A DNA stretch of 64,000 nt from the NCBI GenBank assembly GCA_903839875.1, contig CAIMDZ010000039.1, positions 16,275-80,274 of the forward strand. Direction: 5' to 3'. Below the pieces are notes generated by a model, which was not told the origin of the DNA, did not search any database, and saw nothing but the letters and a program-made list of their open reading frames with translations. The position numbers and the translations under genes were made by a program. This document shows, piece after piece, positions 9,503 to 18,174 of this stretch. Source of the stretch: an uncultured Bacteroidota bacterium. GTDB taxonomy: Bacteria; Bacteroidota; Bacteroidia; Chitinophagales; Chitinophagaceae. How positions within the stretch are numbered: position 1 is the stretch's first letter; every line of letters begins with the position of its first letter.

Positions 9503-9583
9503 TTGATCCTCATCAGTGGAGGCGCTGATAAACATCAGACCGCTCATTGATGTCTATCAGACCACTTTGTGATAGGTGTCATA
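9503..9583 (+). promoter_or_regulatory. Candidate FNR/CRP-family binding sites upstream of the redox cluster
   Basis: TTGATCCTCATCAG at 9503-9516 matches the FNR consensus TTGAT-N4-ATCAA in nine of ten positions. TGTGATAGGTGTCATA at 9568-9583 resembles the CRP half-sites TGTGA-N6-TCACA. Both lie 70-155 bp upstream of the first gene of the heme/lipoprotein cluster, a position fitting activation by a Crp/Fnr-family regulator under low oxygen. The regulator is not in the window, so this is inference. Confidence 0.45.
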
Positions 9584-9656
9584 AAATACCAACATCAATC
9601 ACATGAAATTTGTGTCATCAAAAAACAATTATTCAAAAAATAAAAAATAAAAAATT

Positions 9657-10520
9657 ATGAATGCGAAAAAAATGTTATCAGCACTGATTCTATTAGGAAT
9701 CATCATGATTGGGTTAACCCAATGTACAAAGAAGAAAGGGGACTCGGTTTCCAATGCAACAATTACACCGTCAGGTATCGGAGACTCCGCCATATCTTAC
9801 GTTCCTACCGCATCAGGTCAACTTGGTGTTGCCTATTTAGACCAGGTACATACAGGCTTTACGTGGAAATGTTTATTCATGGATCTGACGAATACCTACC
9901 TGAACGGCAGATTCAATAACTATGGATTTTCTTCGTTCCAGTTTGACCCTAACAATCTCAGTGCAGCCCAAATACACTTCTGGGTTGACATGTCCGGCTT
10001 TAATACCGGTCAGCCTGGCAGAGATGGTAATGGCAAATGCGGCCGCAGCTATATTGGCATTACTTACAAAGATTCAGCAAAGACTATTGTTGATTCTGCA
10101 AGCATCTGGGCATTTTATGATGCTACTACGGTTATTAAATCAGGCAGTGGTTATATTGCCCAGGGTACATTAAAATTGAACAGGTGGAGAGGCATAGGAG
10201 GCCACACAGATGGCGATATGGTTTCAAATCCCTGTACGCTGTATTTTAATTTCAATGAATATAAGGATATGGGCGGCACTCCTGACCAGCATCGGTTTGG
10301 CTTCAGCGGTCACTTATTATTTAACCGCAGGGATTATGTAGATCCAAATTCAACCAAACAATGGGTTCCGACACCAACTGTGGGCACACACAATCTTTCT
10401 CCGGCTGATGTGTCAGGAAATCTTTCAGCAGCAAATAACACAATGTATGGCGTGTATATGACAGAGGTAGGAGATTCATGCTGGGTAAACGTAGACCCTG
10501 TTTTCTACAAAAACTATTAA
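9657..10520 (+). CDS. YceI-like lipoprotein
   Basis: The N-terminus is a lipoprotein signal (LGIIMIGLTQC, Cys23) followed by lysines, as in surface lipoproteins of this phylum. The body follows the YceI lipocalin-like plan: HTGFTWK...GRFNNYGFSSFQFDP, a block like a YceI strand pair (AQIHFWVDM), GYIAQGTLKLNRW, then GFSGHLLFNRRDYVDP and a final VGDSCWVNVDPVF. YceI proteins bind isoprenoid-like lipids, including quinones. It is longer than usual (287 aa) and divergent, so the family assignment is moderate. It heads a five-gene cluster with heme proteins, which fits a role in electron transfer. FNR-like sites lie upstream. Confidence 0.62.
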   Translation: MNAKKMLSALILLGIIMIGLTQCTKKKGDSVSNATITPSGIGDSAISYVPTASGQLGVAYLDQVHTGFTWKCLFMDLTNTYLNGRFNNYGFSSFQFDPNNLSAAQIHFWVDMSGFNTGQPGRDGNGKCGRSYIGITYKDSAKTIVDSASIWAFYDATTVIKSGSGYIAQGTLKLNRWRGIGGHTDGDMVSNPCTLYFNFNEYKDMGGTPDQHRFGFSGHLLFNRRDYVDPNSTKQWVPTPTVGTHNLSPADVSGNLSAANNTMYGVYMTEVGDSCWVNVDPVFYKNY

Positions 10521-10575
10521 TCTTTTCTTCATAACAAATTAATCAAATTTTCTAAAAAATATAAAAATATAGCAT

Positions 10576-10959
10576 ATGAAATCATTCGCAATAATTTCAG
10601 CACTTCTTCTCACGGGATTGTTCTTCACCATTGGTTGTAACAAAGACAAATATACAAAGGGTGCAGCCAGGATATCCGGTGCAGTAACTTACAAAAATAG
10701 CGCAGGTACTTCTGCAGCTGCTCCTTATGCCAATGTACACGTTAATTATAACAGCAGTGTGGCAAAAATTCCATATGACCTGACGGTAGTGGCTGATGCA
10801 AACGGAAAGTTTATGGTAGAACTACCAACCGGCAACTATTTTTTCTCGGCAGATTTCACAGATTCATACGGATTTTATTATACCGCAATCCAGGGAACTG
10901 CAGTTAACATCAATAATACCAATGATCAGGTAACCACAGTAGCTATTATAGTTCAATAG
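10576..10959 (+). CDS. Lipoprotein with carboxypeptidase-regulatory-like domain
   Basis: A 127-aa lipoprotein (LLLTGLFFTIGC, Cys21, followed by NKDK). The mature part is a single Ig-like beta-sandwich of the carboxypeptidase-regulatory type: ARISGAVTYKNSAG, PYANVHVNY, TVVADANGKFMVELPTGNYFF. Such domains are structural or carbohydrate/protein-binding modules on the cell surface. It lies 55 bp after the YceI-like gene and is probably co-transcribed with it. It has no catalytic residues and could be a scaffold for the neighbouring heme proteins. Confidence 0.7.
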   Translation: MKSFAIISALLLTGLFFTIGCNKDKYTKGAARISGAVTYKNSAGTSAAAPYANVHVNYNSSVAKIPYDLTVVADANGKFMVELPTGNYFFSADFTDSYGFYYTAIQGTAVNINNTNDQVTTVAIIVQ

Positions 10960-10969
10960 GAAAATGAAG

Positions 10970-11042
10970 CCGGCAACCAAAGAAAAATGCTAAAAAGGAA
11001 AAAATATTATACTCCCTGATATGTTGATTCTTAGGTTGCCGG
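10970..11042 (+). terminator. Possible long-loop terminator or attenuator
   Basis: CCGGCAACC and GGTTGCCGG form a 9-bp perfect stem with a loop of about 55 nt, followed by TTATTTTATTT, between the second and third genes of the cluster. It could reduce read-through within the operon. Confidence 0.5.
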
Positions 11043-11089
11043 TTATTTTATTTGAAAGTGCCGAAATTCAATAAAACAATAGAACGATC

Positions 11090-12451
11090 ATGTCGACTAG
11101 AAAAAAATATCTTCTGATCATGTTTTGTCTGTCCCTTGTGATATGGCAATCATGCAGAAAAGATTATACTTACGTTATTCCTCCTCCGCCCGGCCCTCAT
11201 AGTACGGATACGCTTTTTGCCCTGTTCGTTACTACCTCACCTGATAAAATCACTTCACCATTCTGGAGTAAAGCCAACTACCTGTCTGTAAACACAACAG
11301 ATGTCAGCAAAGGTCTTCTTTATGGTTATGGCTGGCTAAATATGACAGGTACTTTTAGTGGCGAAACCTCATTCAGAAGTACTAATCCCGGGCTGACTCT
11401 TAAAGCCGCATACGATAGCGCCAATCTTTATATTCTTGCTGAATGGCAGGATACAGTTGCCGATTTTTCATACGGCAGCCTGATGTTTAATGGTAGTACT
11501 GACCCAAAGAAAACCGACACGACAAATGGCTGGACCTATCAAAGAAACTGTGACCATTTCGCCATGGCATTTGAAATTTCATCTGCGTCAAGTCCCAACG
11601 GAACATTCACAAATGCGGGTTGTGCTGCAAGCTGCCACGGCAGCGGCGCCACTGCCGCCATGTTCCCGACAGCAGGTACAGTGGATTTGTGGAACTGGAA
11701 TACAGCCCACTCCGCACCAATGGGGTATGCCGAAGATATGGTAGCCAGTTCAGCCGGGCTTTCAGATGATGCAGGTAACAAAATGTGGACTCCAAATATT
11801 AATGGCGCAAATGGCCCGAAATTTGAATGGAATGGAACAACACAAAATGTAACACTACCCAACGGAACAGCAGCAATTCTTGACCCGGCTTTTTACCTTT
11901 TAAACACGACACCCTTTGTTGGGAATCCCCATGGTGGCGATACCATTTATCATAAAATATTTCCGGGTAATGCCGACGCTTGTTCAACTTGTCATGGAGA
12001 TAAAGGGCAGGGCGGGGAATACGGCAGTGTGAATACTGTAGGATTAATTGGCAAATCAAGGGCTTCCCTGATCTCGAGCATGAATAACCAGCCGGAAATG
12101 GCAGCCTATTTTCCAACGCTTGATTCTGCTGCATTAGTAAATGTACTGGCTTACATCAGGGGATTAGGCGGAGTACCAGGCGCTGTTTTATCTGTGCCCG
12201 GCGGAAGTAATGCGGATATTATTGCTGTTTCAAACATAACTCCCGTTGACATTAAGAATGCCTACAAACCTCAGACCAATAAACATAAACAATACCAGGT
12301 GCTCATCATCCGGAAATTAAAAACCAATAATCCCGATGATGTTCAGTTTGATTTTTCAAAGAGTAAAACATACATATTTGGCGTGGCTTTGATGGATAAT
12401 GACGGGAAAAACCATATTGGCTCTTTAAAGGAAACAATAAAATTTAAATAA
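11090..12451 (+). CDS. Ethylbenzene-dehydrogenase-related heme lipoprotein with two CxxCH motifs
   Basis: A surface lipoprotein (IWQSC, Cys22, then RKD) of 453 aa. The N-terminal two-thirds resemble the heme-b-binding EB_dh domain (FWSKANYLSVNT, ALKAAYDSANLYILAEWQDT, CDHFAMAFEIS). Two c-type heme sites follow: CAASCHG (about 180) inside the EB_dh-like part and CSTCHGDKGQGG (about 300) at the start of a small cytochrome c domain that ends with ALVNVLAYIRGLGG. It is probably an extracytoplasmic electron carrier. Because it has no catalytic molybdenum subunit, a dehydrogenase role is not supported. The cytochrome-like protein and a barrel follow directly, suggesting an envelope redox complex. 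Confidence 0.78.
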   Translation: MSTRKKYLLIMFCLSLVIWQSCRKDYTYVIPPPPGPHSTDTLFALFVTTSPDKITSPFWSKANYLSVNTTDVSKGLLYGYGWLNMTGTFSGETSFRSTNPGLTLKAAYDSANLYILAEWQDTVADFSYGSLMFNGSTDPKKTDTTNGWTYQRNCDHFAMAFEISSASSPNGTFTNAGCAASCHGSGATAAMFPTAGTVDLWNWNTAHSAPMGYAEDMVASSAGLSDDAGNKMWTPNINGANGPKFEWNGTTQNVTLPNGTAAILDPAFYLLNTTPFVGNPHGGDTIYHKIFPGNADACSTCHGDKGQGGEYGSVNTVGLIGKSRASLISSMNNQPEMAAYFPTLDSAALVNVLAYIRGLGGVPGAVLSVPGGSNADIIAVSNITPVDIKNAYKPQTNKHKQYQVLIIRKLKTNNPDDVQFDFSKSKTYIFGVALMDNDGKNHIGSLKETIKFK

Positions 12452-12462
12452 AATACGGGAAT

Positions 12463-12867
12463 ATGAAACACACAAAAATATTGCTCCTTTTTTTGGTTGC
12501 TGTTCTGGTTTTGCTGCATGCCTGCAGAAAAGACTTTACAATGGCGCCTGCAGCAGTTCAGTTGCCGTCCGGTACTATTAGCTTTGACACAGTAATCCTT
12601 CCTGTTTTGACGGCTAATTGTGCAAAATCCGGTTGCCATGTGGCTGGAGGGCAAACACCTGACTTAACTGTGTCTAATGCATACGCGCAATTGACCGGAT
12701 TAGGATATGTGCCCCAGGATGACACAATTGAAGCAGATGCAAAAAAGAGTACTCTTTATGCAAAGCTTATCTCCACTTCAAAACCAATGCCGCCTGCTAA
12801 CCCACTAACACCAACACAACTGGCTGAAGTACTTGCATGGATTCAACAAGGATCTCTAAACAATTGA
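12463..12867 (+). CDS. Small cytochrome-like lipoprotein with CX4CH motif
   Basis: A 134-aa lipoprotein (LLHAC, Cys21, then RKD). The mature part starts SFDTVILPVLTANCAKSGCH, where the heme site reads CAKSGCH, a CX4CH spacing instead of CXXCH. It ends KPMPPANPLTPTQLAEVLAWIQQG, which is the Met-containing sixth-ligand loop and the terminal helix of small cytochromes. This layout is common in Bacteroidota proteins annotated as c-type cytochromes of the planctomycete type. Whether the CX4CH site is matured to a covalent heme cannot be told from sequence. It starts 11 bp after the upstream gene ends, so it is in the operon. Confidence 0.72.
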   Translation: MKHTKILLLFLVAVLVLLHACRKDFTMAPAAVQLPSGTISFDTVILPVLTANCAKSGCHVAGGQTPDLTVSNAYAQLTGLGYVPQDDTIEADAKKSTLYAKLISTSKPMPPANPLTPTQLAEVLAWIQQGSLNN

Positions 12868-12878
12868 ACATAAAACAC

Positions 12879-13793
12879 ATGAAAAATAACAATAGTATGC
12901 TTAAGCAAAAATTATTTCTCCTGATGTTGCTCGTGTCACCGGCTGTTTTTGCCCAGGATGCCAGGACCGGAGATGACGCCATAGGTACCAAACCGGCCAG
13001 GAAGGAAGTAAAGTCAACTTTTGAAAGCGCTGTAGTAATTAATAATCAGACAATTGAGACTACCCATAAAAAAACACTGGAACTGATGATCCAGCACAGG
13101 TTTGGGGTTATTGAAGGCTTTGATGACCTGGGGGGCATCTGGGGTTCATCCAACATCCGTCTTGGACTTACCTACGGAATTACGAAACGTTTATCTGTTG
13201 GAGTAGGTGCAACAAAAAACAATAAGGTGTACGACCTGGAATGGAAATATGCGATACTTAAGCAATCCCAAAATGGAGGAAGCCCGGTGTCCGTGACCTA
13301 CTTCGGAAATTTAGGCCGCAGTGCCGCTTCAAAGTCCTATTTCCAGGTTAAAGATGATTCCCGGTTGGATAAGGATACCACAAAGTATGAGGCATACGAC
13401 CGGTTCTCGTATTTCAACGAGATCATGATAGCGCGTAAAATAAATGATAAGATTTCTCTTCAGCTTGGCGGTACCTACTCGCATGTAAACCTTGTGGATT
13501 CAGGAATGAAACATGATGTCATTGGGGTGTCTTTCGTTGGCCGGTATAAATTCAGCGCACAGTCTTCTGTCGTACTTGAATTTGATTATCCTCTTGTTAC
13601 GCATGATGTGAATAAAAATATGCCAAACCTGGGAATAGGGCTTGAGGTGGCAACCAGCGGGCACGCCTTCCAGATATTCTTATGCACGGCAGATGGTATC
13701 AACAATCAGTATATCATGGTTTATAACCAAAATGATTTTTCCAAGAGGCAGATAATGCTCGGCTTCAATGTTACAAGATTGTGGGGCTTTTAA
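12879..13793 (+). CDS. DUF5777-family outer-membrane beta-barrel protein
   Basis: The ATG at 12879 precedes a signal peptide (KQKLFLLMLLVSPAVFAQ). The remaining protein alternates amphipathic strands and short turns, with DUF5777 hallmarks: TFESAVVINNQTIETTHKKTLELMIQHRFG, IRLGLTYGITKRLSVGVG, and a C-terminal strand ending in Phe (GFNVTRLWGF). It is predicted to sit in the outer membrane. In this phylum such barrels often neighbour YceI and cytochrome proteins, as here, so it may be the membrane anchor or conduit of the cluster. The tracked start at 12837 overlaps the previous gene and is less likely. A terminator follows. Confidence 0.82.
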   Translation: MKNNNSMLKQKLFLLMLLVSPAVFAQDARTGDDAIGTKPARKEVKSTFESAVVINNQTIETTHKKTLELMIQHRFGVIEGFDDLGGIWGSSNIRLGLTYGITKRLSVGVGATKNNKVYDLEWKYAILKQSQNGGSPVSVTYFGNLGRSAASKSYFQVKDDSRLDKDTTKYEAYDRFSYFNEIMIARKINDKISLQLGGTYSHVNLVDSGMKHDVIGVSFVGRYKFSAQSSVVLEFDYPLVTHDVNKNMPNLGIGLEVATSGHAFQIFLCTADGINNQYIMVYNQNDFSKRQIMLGFNVTRLWGF

Positions 13794-13870
13794 ACTATAT
13801 TGAAAGTTAGCCAGGACCAGGCTGGATAATGTGGTAAAACATTTTTCATTTGTTTGAGTGGTTTGCAGAA

Positions 13871-13908
13871 AGCAGGAGTGGTTTCATAAACGCACCTGCT
13901 TTTTTTTT
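13871..13908 (+). terminator. Rho-independent terminator of the redox cluster
   Basis: AGCAGG and CCTGCT stem with an 18-nt loop and a run of T residues, 78 bp after the DUF5777 stop codon. Confidence 0.7.
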
Positions 13909-14060
13909 GAGCTATACAGAAATGTAAATTTATACTGCACATATCCATTGCAGACTATATTACTTGTTTATTTTTGCATCATTATTTTAGGATAGAATAA
14001 ATCTCAAAAAAATCCTGTTCGTATTACAGGCTTTAACGGTTACAGAAAGATGATTTGCCA

Positions 14061-14759
14061 ATGCATTCTATAGATGTTGAAAACCTGATGTACATTTTTT
14101 ATACCTGTTATGGAATTTCCATAATAGGCCCTGTACTTTGTATCATCAGCTACTTTTTGCGTAGTAAAGTTTTATACATCATCGCATGGGTAGTCTCTGT
14201 GCTTTCCATATTAGCTTCCATAGTTTTTACATTTGATAATCTTGGCAGACTCTCTCTTATCATACCTTCTTTTTGTTTTTTCATTTTATTATTAAAACCC
14301 GGAAGAAAGAGTACAGGTAACAAATACCTGATAATTTATTTGTTTAGGTCAGTCATGTTGCTGATGGCTTTTTATGTAAGTATCAAAATGATTTTTGAAG
14401 GGTTTATGGAGGGTTTTATTATAAACCAATTTTACCCGATATTCCTTATGTTGCTGTTCAATGTTGTAATAGGTTTCCTTGTTTATAAACTACCCGGTCA
14501 AAATAAAAAGATTAAGGTTCGGGGAATGTTTCAACCCGTTTTATGGAGCCTGCTTATTGGCATAGGTGCATCTGTCATTGAAATGAAATACATGATTGTC
14601 TGGCCACCCGGTTTCCGGAAACACGCTGTTTCTGATGTTCGCTTTACTATGTTTGATATGTCTTACCATAGCATTTTCATTAACCTTGCTTGCTGGGCTA
14701 TTACAGGTATGCTGGTTTATTTTTTCTATAATTTACAACAACAAAAACTATCAAAATGA
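14061..14759 (+). CDS. Hypothetical integral membrane protein
   Basis: About 232 aa from the ATG at 14061 (the tracked TTG two codons earlier is less likely). About seven hydrophobic segments are visible, for example IIGPVLCIISYFL, VLYIIAWVVSVLSILASIVF, LIIPSFCFFILLL, YPIFLMLLFNVVIGFLVY, PVLWSLLIGIGASVIEM and the final ACWAITGMLVYFFYNL, so this is a polytopic inner-membrane protein. There is no recognised motif. It stands alone before a gene-poor repeat region. Confidence 0.6.
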   Translation: MHSIDVENLMYIFYTCYGISIIGPVLCIISYFLRSKVLYIIAWVVSVLSILASIVFTFDNLGRLSLIIPSFCFFILLLKPGRKSTGNKYLIIYLFRSVMLLMAFYVSIKMIFEGFMEGFIINQFYPIFLMLLFNVVIGFLVYKLPGQNKKIKVRGMFQPVLWSLLIGIGASVIEMKYMIVWPPGFRKHAVSDVRFTMFDMSYHSIFINLACWAITGMLVYFFYNLQQQKLSK

Positions 14760-15148
14760 AACTATCCCCGCTATCGGGTTCGGCGTAGTGAAAGATATTT
14801 GTTACCTTCAAACCAGTCACCCCTTATTCCAATGGTCCAGGTCTTACTTGGTCCTGAAACTTGCAAGTGTCTCCCGCGCAATGGCAAATATCGTTTTTGG
14901 TTTACCCGCAAAACCTGTTGTTCTCAGATGTTAACGACAACATATCTGGAACGGCATATAAAACCCACCCTGGTTTAAGTCTTCCAGTCTTAAATCCCTT
15001 ATGAGAAGAAGGACTCTGTCCGGCAACACATATTCCCAAAGCCCAATACAATTCCGTCCCCGCGGCCTCTCCGAACCTGCCTGTCTGCCGACAGGGCAGA
15101 GCTTGTGCGGAGGGTGGAGGACGCTCCTGTAGGTGCCTGCAAGTTGTT

Positions 15149-15304
15149 TATACTGAAAACGGGATAGAATAGTGCATTAACGAAACATGGATTTTGCGAG
15201 CTTGACAACTACATAATGTGTTTATTAGCAAACAATTATTACTCGTTTCTTTGCGCCTTTGCGTGAACCATTTTCTTGCACTGATTTATGCCGCGCGAAG
15301 TATG
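15149..15304. repeat. Long direct repeat, copy 1
   Basis: About 155 bp nearly identical to 17443-17610 (for example ACATGGATTTTGCGAGCTTG, then TTTGCGTGAACCATTTTCTT). The two copies bracket the gene at 16682-17329. A shorter inverted relative is at 56185-56235. Confidence 0.85.
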
Positions 15305-15477
15305 GTTATGGACAACACCGCGCATCCTAAAATCTTTAAACCTGACTGCCGGCAGGTAGGTCCTATAAATCTTGGTTCAGACAATAATAAATAGCACTAA
15401 TATCACCAACCTCCCAATCTATCACAAAAATTCCTACCACTGTAAATCAATCACTTACAAAAACTTTATCCACAAAA

Positions 15478-15509
15478 TTTGGAAATGTCAATTATTATAC
15501 TTACATTTG
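15478..15509 (+). promoter_or_regulatory. Bacteroidota-type promoter in a duplicated block
   Basis: TTTG, a 20-nt spacer and TACATTTG match the Bacteroidota -33/-7 consensus. The surrounding 65 bp, including TTATCCACAAAATTTGGAAA, are duplicated at 37843-37895. No ORF follows directly. Confidence 0.6.
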
Positions 15510-15686
15510 TAGCTATTTTTTGGAATATAAGACAGATTTAAGGCATTGTATAAAAAAACAGCCTGTCATGAACAAAACAACAATATATAATAAACACATG
15601 GTAGGGGCAGTGCCCATGTGCCTGCCCCAATCGCGCTGGACAGGCAATAATGGTTAGATTCACACAATTTTTATTACTATTTTATT

Positions 15687-15868
15687 ATATATATAACACA
15701 GCTTCCGATCGCTCTTCCTGTTCCGGAAAAAACCGGAAAAAACCAGAAGTAACCGGAAACACAACTGTTTGAAAATCAATTTAAAATGTAAAACCAGAAG
15801 TTTTTCCTAAACCCGTAGTTCTTATAAATTATGCCACTGTTATGAATAATAAAATACATTATTTAAAT
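15687..15868. repeat. CCGGAA-block non-coding repeat, copy A
   Basis: The unit begins ATATATAACACA, then a CTTCCG block, AACCGGAA repeats (AAGTAACCGGAAAC), TTGAAAATCAA, a CCCG block and TTATGAATAA with a TATTTAAAT end. Related copies are at 37991-38172 (same length, 182 bp) and 38267-38430. Confidence 0.75.
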
Positions 15869-16615
15869 CGCCCACTCCCCGGTTATTTTCGGTGCGATAC
15901 AGATCACAAACGATGTTTCTCGCGCAGGTCACGTCCCGCCTCGGCATAGCATAATTCCATAGTTCCGATAACTATCGGAAGGCATCGCCAACCGAACCCG
16001 TTCATTACTCACTCACAAAAGCATTGTCCAGATGCGACAAAGTACGACAATGATACGACATTTGAACATTATTAATATTATTGCTGGCAAAGGGTTTAAC
16101 CCGATTTTTGAACAAAGTTATCCACAAAAAAAATAGAAAAATACGACAATGAATTCGGTAATAATTTGGTTGCTCTGTGCTGCCACCAGGTGGTTAAATC
16201 CCATAGCCCCGATAGCTATCGGGAGCAGTAAACAAAAAACAGGATTATCTAACCAACGTGTAAACACATTTCAGGACGAGGCAACCCATGCAGGACGCAT
16301 AAACTATTTACCATATTTTACCTTTTTTTTACCTTTTTTGGAAGTAAATTATTACCTTTTTACATTTAATTATTAGTCAATTAACTGGTAATCAATACGT
16401 TTGATCATCAAAAAGTAAAAGCCCAGATGTATCTCATAAATTTTTACCTTTTTTGCAGAAAACTCTACGATTCACACCGTACCTCAAATAAAATGGAACG
16501 GTACCCATGTCTCCGCCCTGCGCAACACGGACCACCCAACACGGCCAACTGCCAACTGGATACTGCCAACTGGGATACTGCGCAAACATGGGTAAAACAT
16601 TTGCCAAAAGGATGG

Positions 16616-16656
16616 CGACGAAGATTTATTCTTCTGCAAAGTCCCGGCACAAGGTC
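16616..16656. repeat. Dispersed repeat, CGGCACAAGGTC type
   Basis: CGAAGATTTATTC and AAGTCCCGGCACAAGGTC are shared with 38199-38240. A weaker relative is at 36568-36590. It lies just downstream of the minus-strand barrel gene. Confidence 0.6.
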
Positions 16657-16681
16657 ACCCCCCTTTTTCTGCGGGAGGGAT

Positions 16682-17329
16682 TTAAGGTTTCCGGGGGCTA
16701 AACCTGCAGGAAAAACCCAAACTGAAAATACTCTGTTTATCAAACCCAATATCGCCAAACAGGCTGCACTTTCCTGAAAGGTAGTACCTGGCCCCGGCCT
16801 TAAGGTAAGGAGTAACAATATGGTCAAATTTTACTCCGGTAGAATCGCCCATTGGGTAAGAACCATAACGGAGATTGTTTAGAGAAACACCAACACCGGC
16901 AAATGGGTCAAGATGCTTAATGTGAATGTACTTTTGAAGATGATAAAATACAGTTAGCCCACCGCCAAAAATCCGCGCATTGTCAGTCCTGTAGCGGGTA
17001 AACGGGACGTTATTACCTGTATAATCCTGTTTGTAATTGTAAATAAAAGCATCGTAACTAAAAGTTACCCCAATGCTGATGTGCTTGTATAACCCATATT
17101 CCAGTTTTGCATAAAAAGGGGTAAACCCGGAAGTATTACTTTTTTCAAACCCCGAAGGCAAAGTGTAATTGTGACGGTAATAGTCAATAAATCCTAAAGA
17201 AACCGTAGCCATGGCGTAGTGGCGTTCGTAAGTAGTCAGGACTGGATAATTACTACCCACGGTAGAATCGGTTTGTGACCAGCCTCTGAAGGATATCAAA
17301 ACAAATAAAAACGATAATAAAAGTCTCAT
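16682..17329 (-). CDS. Putative outer-membrane beta-barrel protein
   Basis: A 215-aa secreted protein with signal peptide MRLLLSFLFVLISFRGWSQ and an alternating-strand mature part (YAMATVSLGFIDYYR, GLYKHISIGVTFSYDAF, ARIFGGGLTVFYHL, PFAGVGVSLNN, PYLKAGARYYL, CSLFGDIGFDKQSIFSLGFSCRF). This looks like a small eight-stranded outer-membrane barrel of the OmpW/OmpA-like porin class, ending near an aromatic residue. No enzyme motif is present. It lies between two long direct repeats. Confidence 0.65.
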   Translation of the reverse strand: MRLLLSFLFVLISFRGWSQTDSTVGSNYPVLTTYERHYAMATVSLGFIDYYRHNYTLPSGFEKSNTSGFTPFYAKLEYGLYKHISIGVTFSYDAFIYNYKQDYTGNNVPFTRYRTDNARIFGGGLTVFYHLQKYIHIKHLDPFAGVGVSLNNLRYGSYPMGDSTGVKFDHIVTPYLKAGARYYLSGKCSLFGDIGFDKQSIFSLGFSCRFSPRKP

Positions 17330-17442
17330 ATCAATGGCAAGCTAATAAACTAAGTGAAGATGACAAAATTAATCCTGCGAAGTTGGCTGGTTATTTTTCT
17401 TTTCTGCAAGTTATCACAATGACTGTCGGGACGAAAAGCAGG

Positions 17443-17610
17443 CTATACTGCAAACGGGATAGAATAGTGCATTAACGAAACATGGATTTTGCGAGCTTGA
17501 TAACTACATAATGTGTTTATTAGCAAACAATTATTACTCGTGTCTCTGCGCCTCTGCGCCTCCTATGCGTGAACCATTTTCTTGCACTGATTTATGCCGC
17601 GCGAAGTATA
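17443..17610. repeat. Long direct repeat, copy 2
   Basis: Second copy of the 155-bp repeat at 15149-15304. It differs by a short insertion (CTCTGCGCCTCC) in the CTTTGCG block. Confidence 0.85.
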
Positions 17611-17699
17611 TACACAGATTTTGCAACAAATCAGAAATGGAAAAGAACATTCAAACCAGGCAGCCGGCTGCCTGGTTGCAGGATATATTCTTCACTTAA

Positions 17700-18155
17700 T
17701 CATATTATATTTATACACTCATTTATAACATCCATTACCATATCCCGCTCATATCCTTTTTGAACGAGATATCGGTATAGCTTCGATTTCCTTGATTGCA
17801 GACTTCTGTCTTTCTTAACTTCAGCCCACTTTTTATATGCAATTTTGTTTAATGTACTGTGGTAATCATCCCCATCTATTTCTGTCAGCGCCTTTTTTAT
17901 ACAGTAATCCGAAATTTTACGGAGTTTCAATTGTTGCTTTATTTTTTCGCGCCCCCATTGCTTCATCCGGAACCTGCCACGGGCAAAGGCTCTTGCAAAC
18001 CGCTCTTCATTCAATACCCCGGTTTCTATCAGACCGGATAATTGTTGCTCCACCTCAGGGGTTGTAAATCCTAATTCATAGAGCTTATTCCTGACCTCGG
18101 AATGGCATCGCTCCTGGTATTTACAGTAATGAAGTATGGCTGCTTTTGCTTCCAC
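17700..18155 (-). CDS. recX: RecX family regulatory protein
   Basis: RecX binds RecA filaments and modulates recombination and the SOS response. The 151-aa product has the family's all-helical three-repeat layout, with the signature LIETGVLNEERFARAFARGRFRMKQWGREKIKQQL in the middle. The N-terminal helix starts AILHYCKYQERCHSEVRNKL and the C-terminal repeat is YRYLVQKGYERDMVMDVI. It is encoded just downstream of mnmG (19 bp apart, same strand) and is probably co-transcribed with it. recA is not in the window. Confidence 0.88.
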   Translation of the reverse strand: MEAKAAILHYCKYQERCHSEVRNKLYELGFTTPEVEQQLSGLIETGVLNEERFARAFARGRFRMKQWGREKIKQQLKLRKISDYCIKKALTEIDGDDYHSTLNKIAYKKWAEVKKDRSLQSRKSKLYRYLVQKGYERDMVMDVINECINII

Positions 18156-18174
18156 CGGTTCTAATGATCTTTAA

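Larger units (their letters stand above)
14935..16681. other. Gene-poor repeat patch
   Basis: I see no protein-like ORF over 1.7 kb. It holds a direct-repeat copy (15149-15304), a Bacteroidota-type promoter (15478-15509), a CCGGAA-block repeat (15687-15868), dyads TTCCGATAACTATCGGAA (15963) and CCCGATAGCTATCGGG (16208), several TTTACCTTTTTT blocks (16318-16455) and a CAACTGCCAACTG run near 16545. It reads as decayed mobile or accessory DNA. Confidence 0.6.

Noticed and set aside
14596-14934. 112-aa ORF overlapping the membrane-protein gene
   Set aside because: It is an out-of-frame overlap with no conserved features and runs into the repeat patch.
15466-16126. DnaA-box-like TTATCCACA at 15466-15474 and 16118-16126 (also 37843-37851) as an alternative origin
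   Set aside because: The boxes at 15466 and 37843 belong to a duplicated promoter block and are isolated. They have no cluster, no GC-rich/trio neighbour and no strand switch, unlike the 24.4-24.9 kb region.
16427-16827. ORFs of 116 and 120 aa on both strands
   Set aside because: They read through repeat DNA and the end of the barrel gene; composition is not protein-like.
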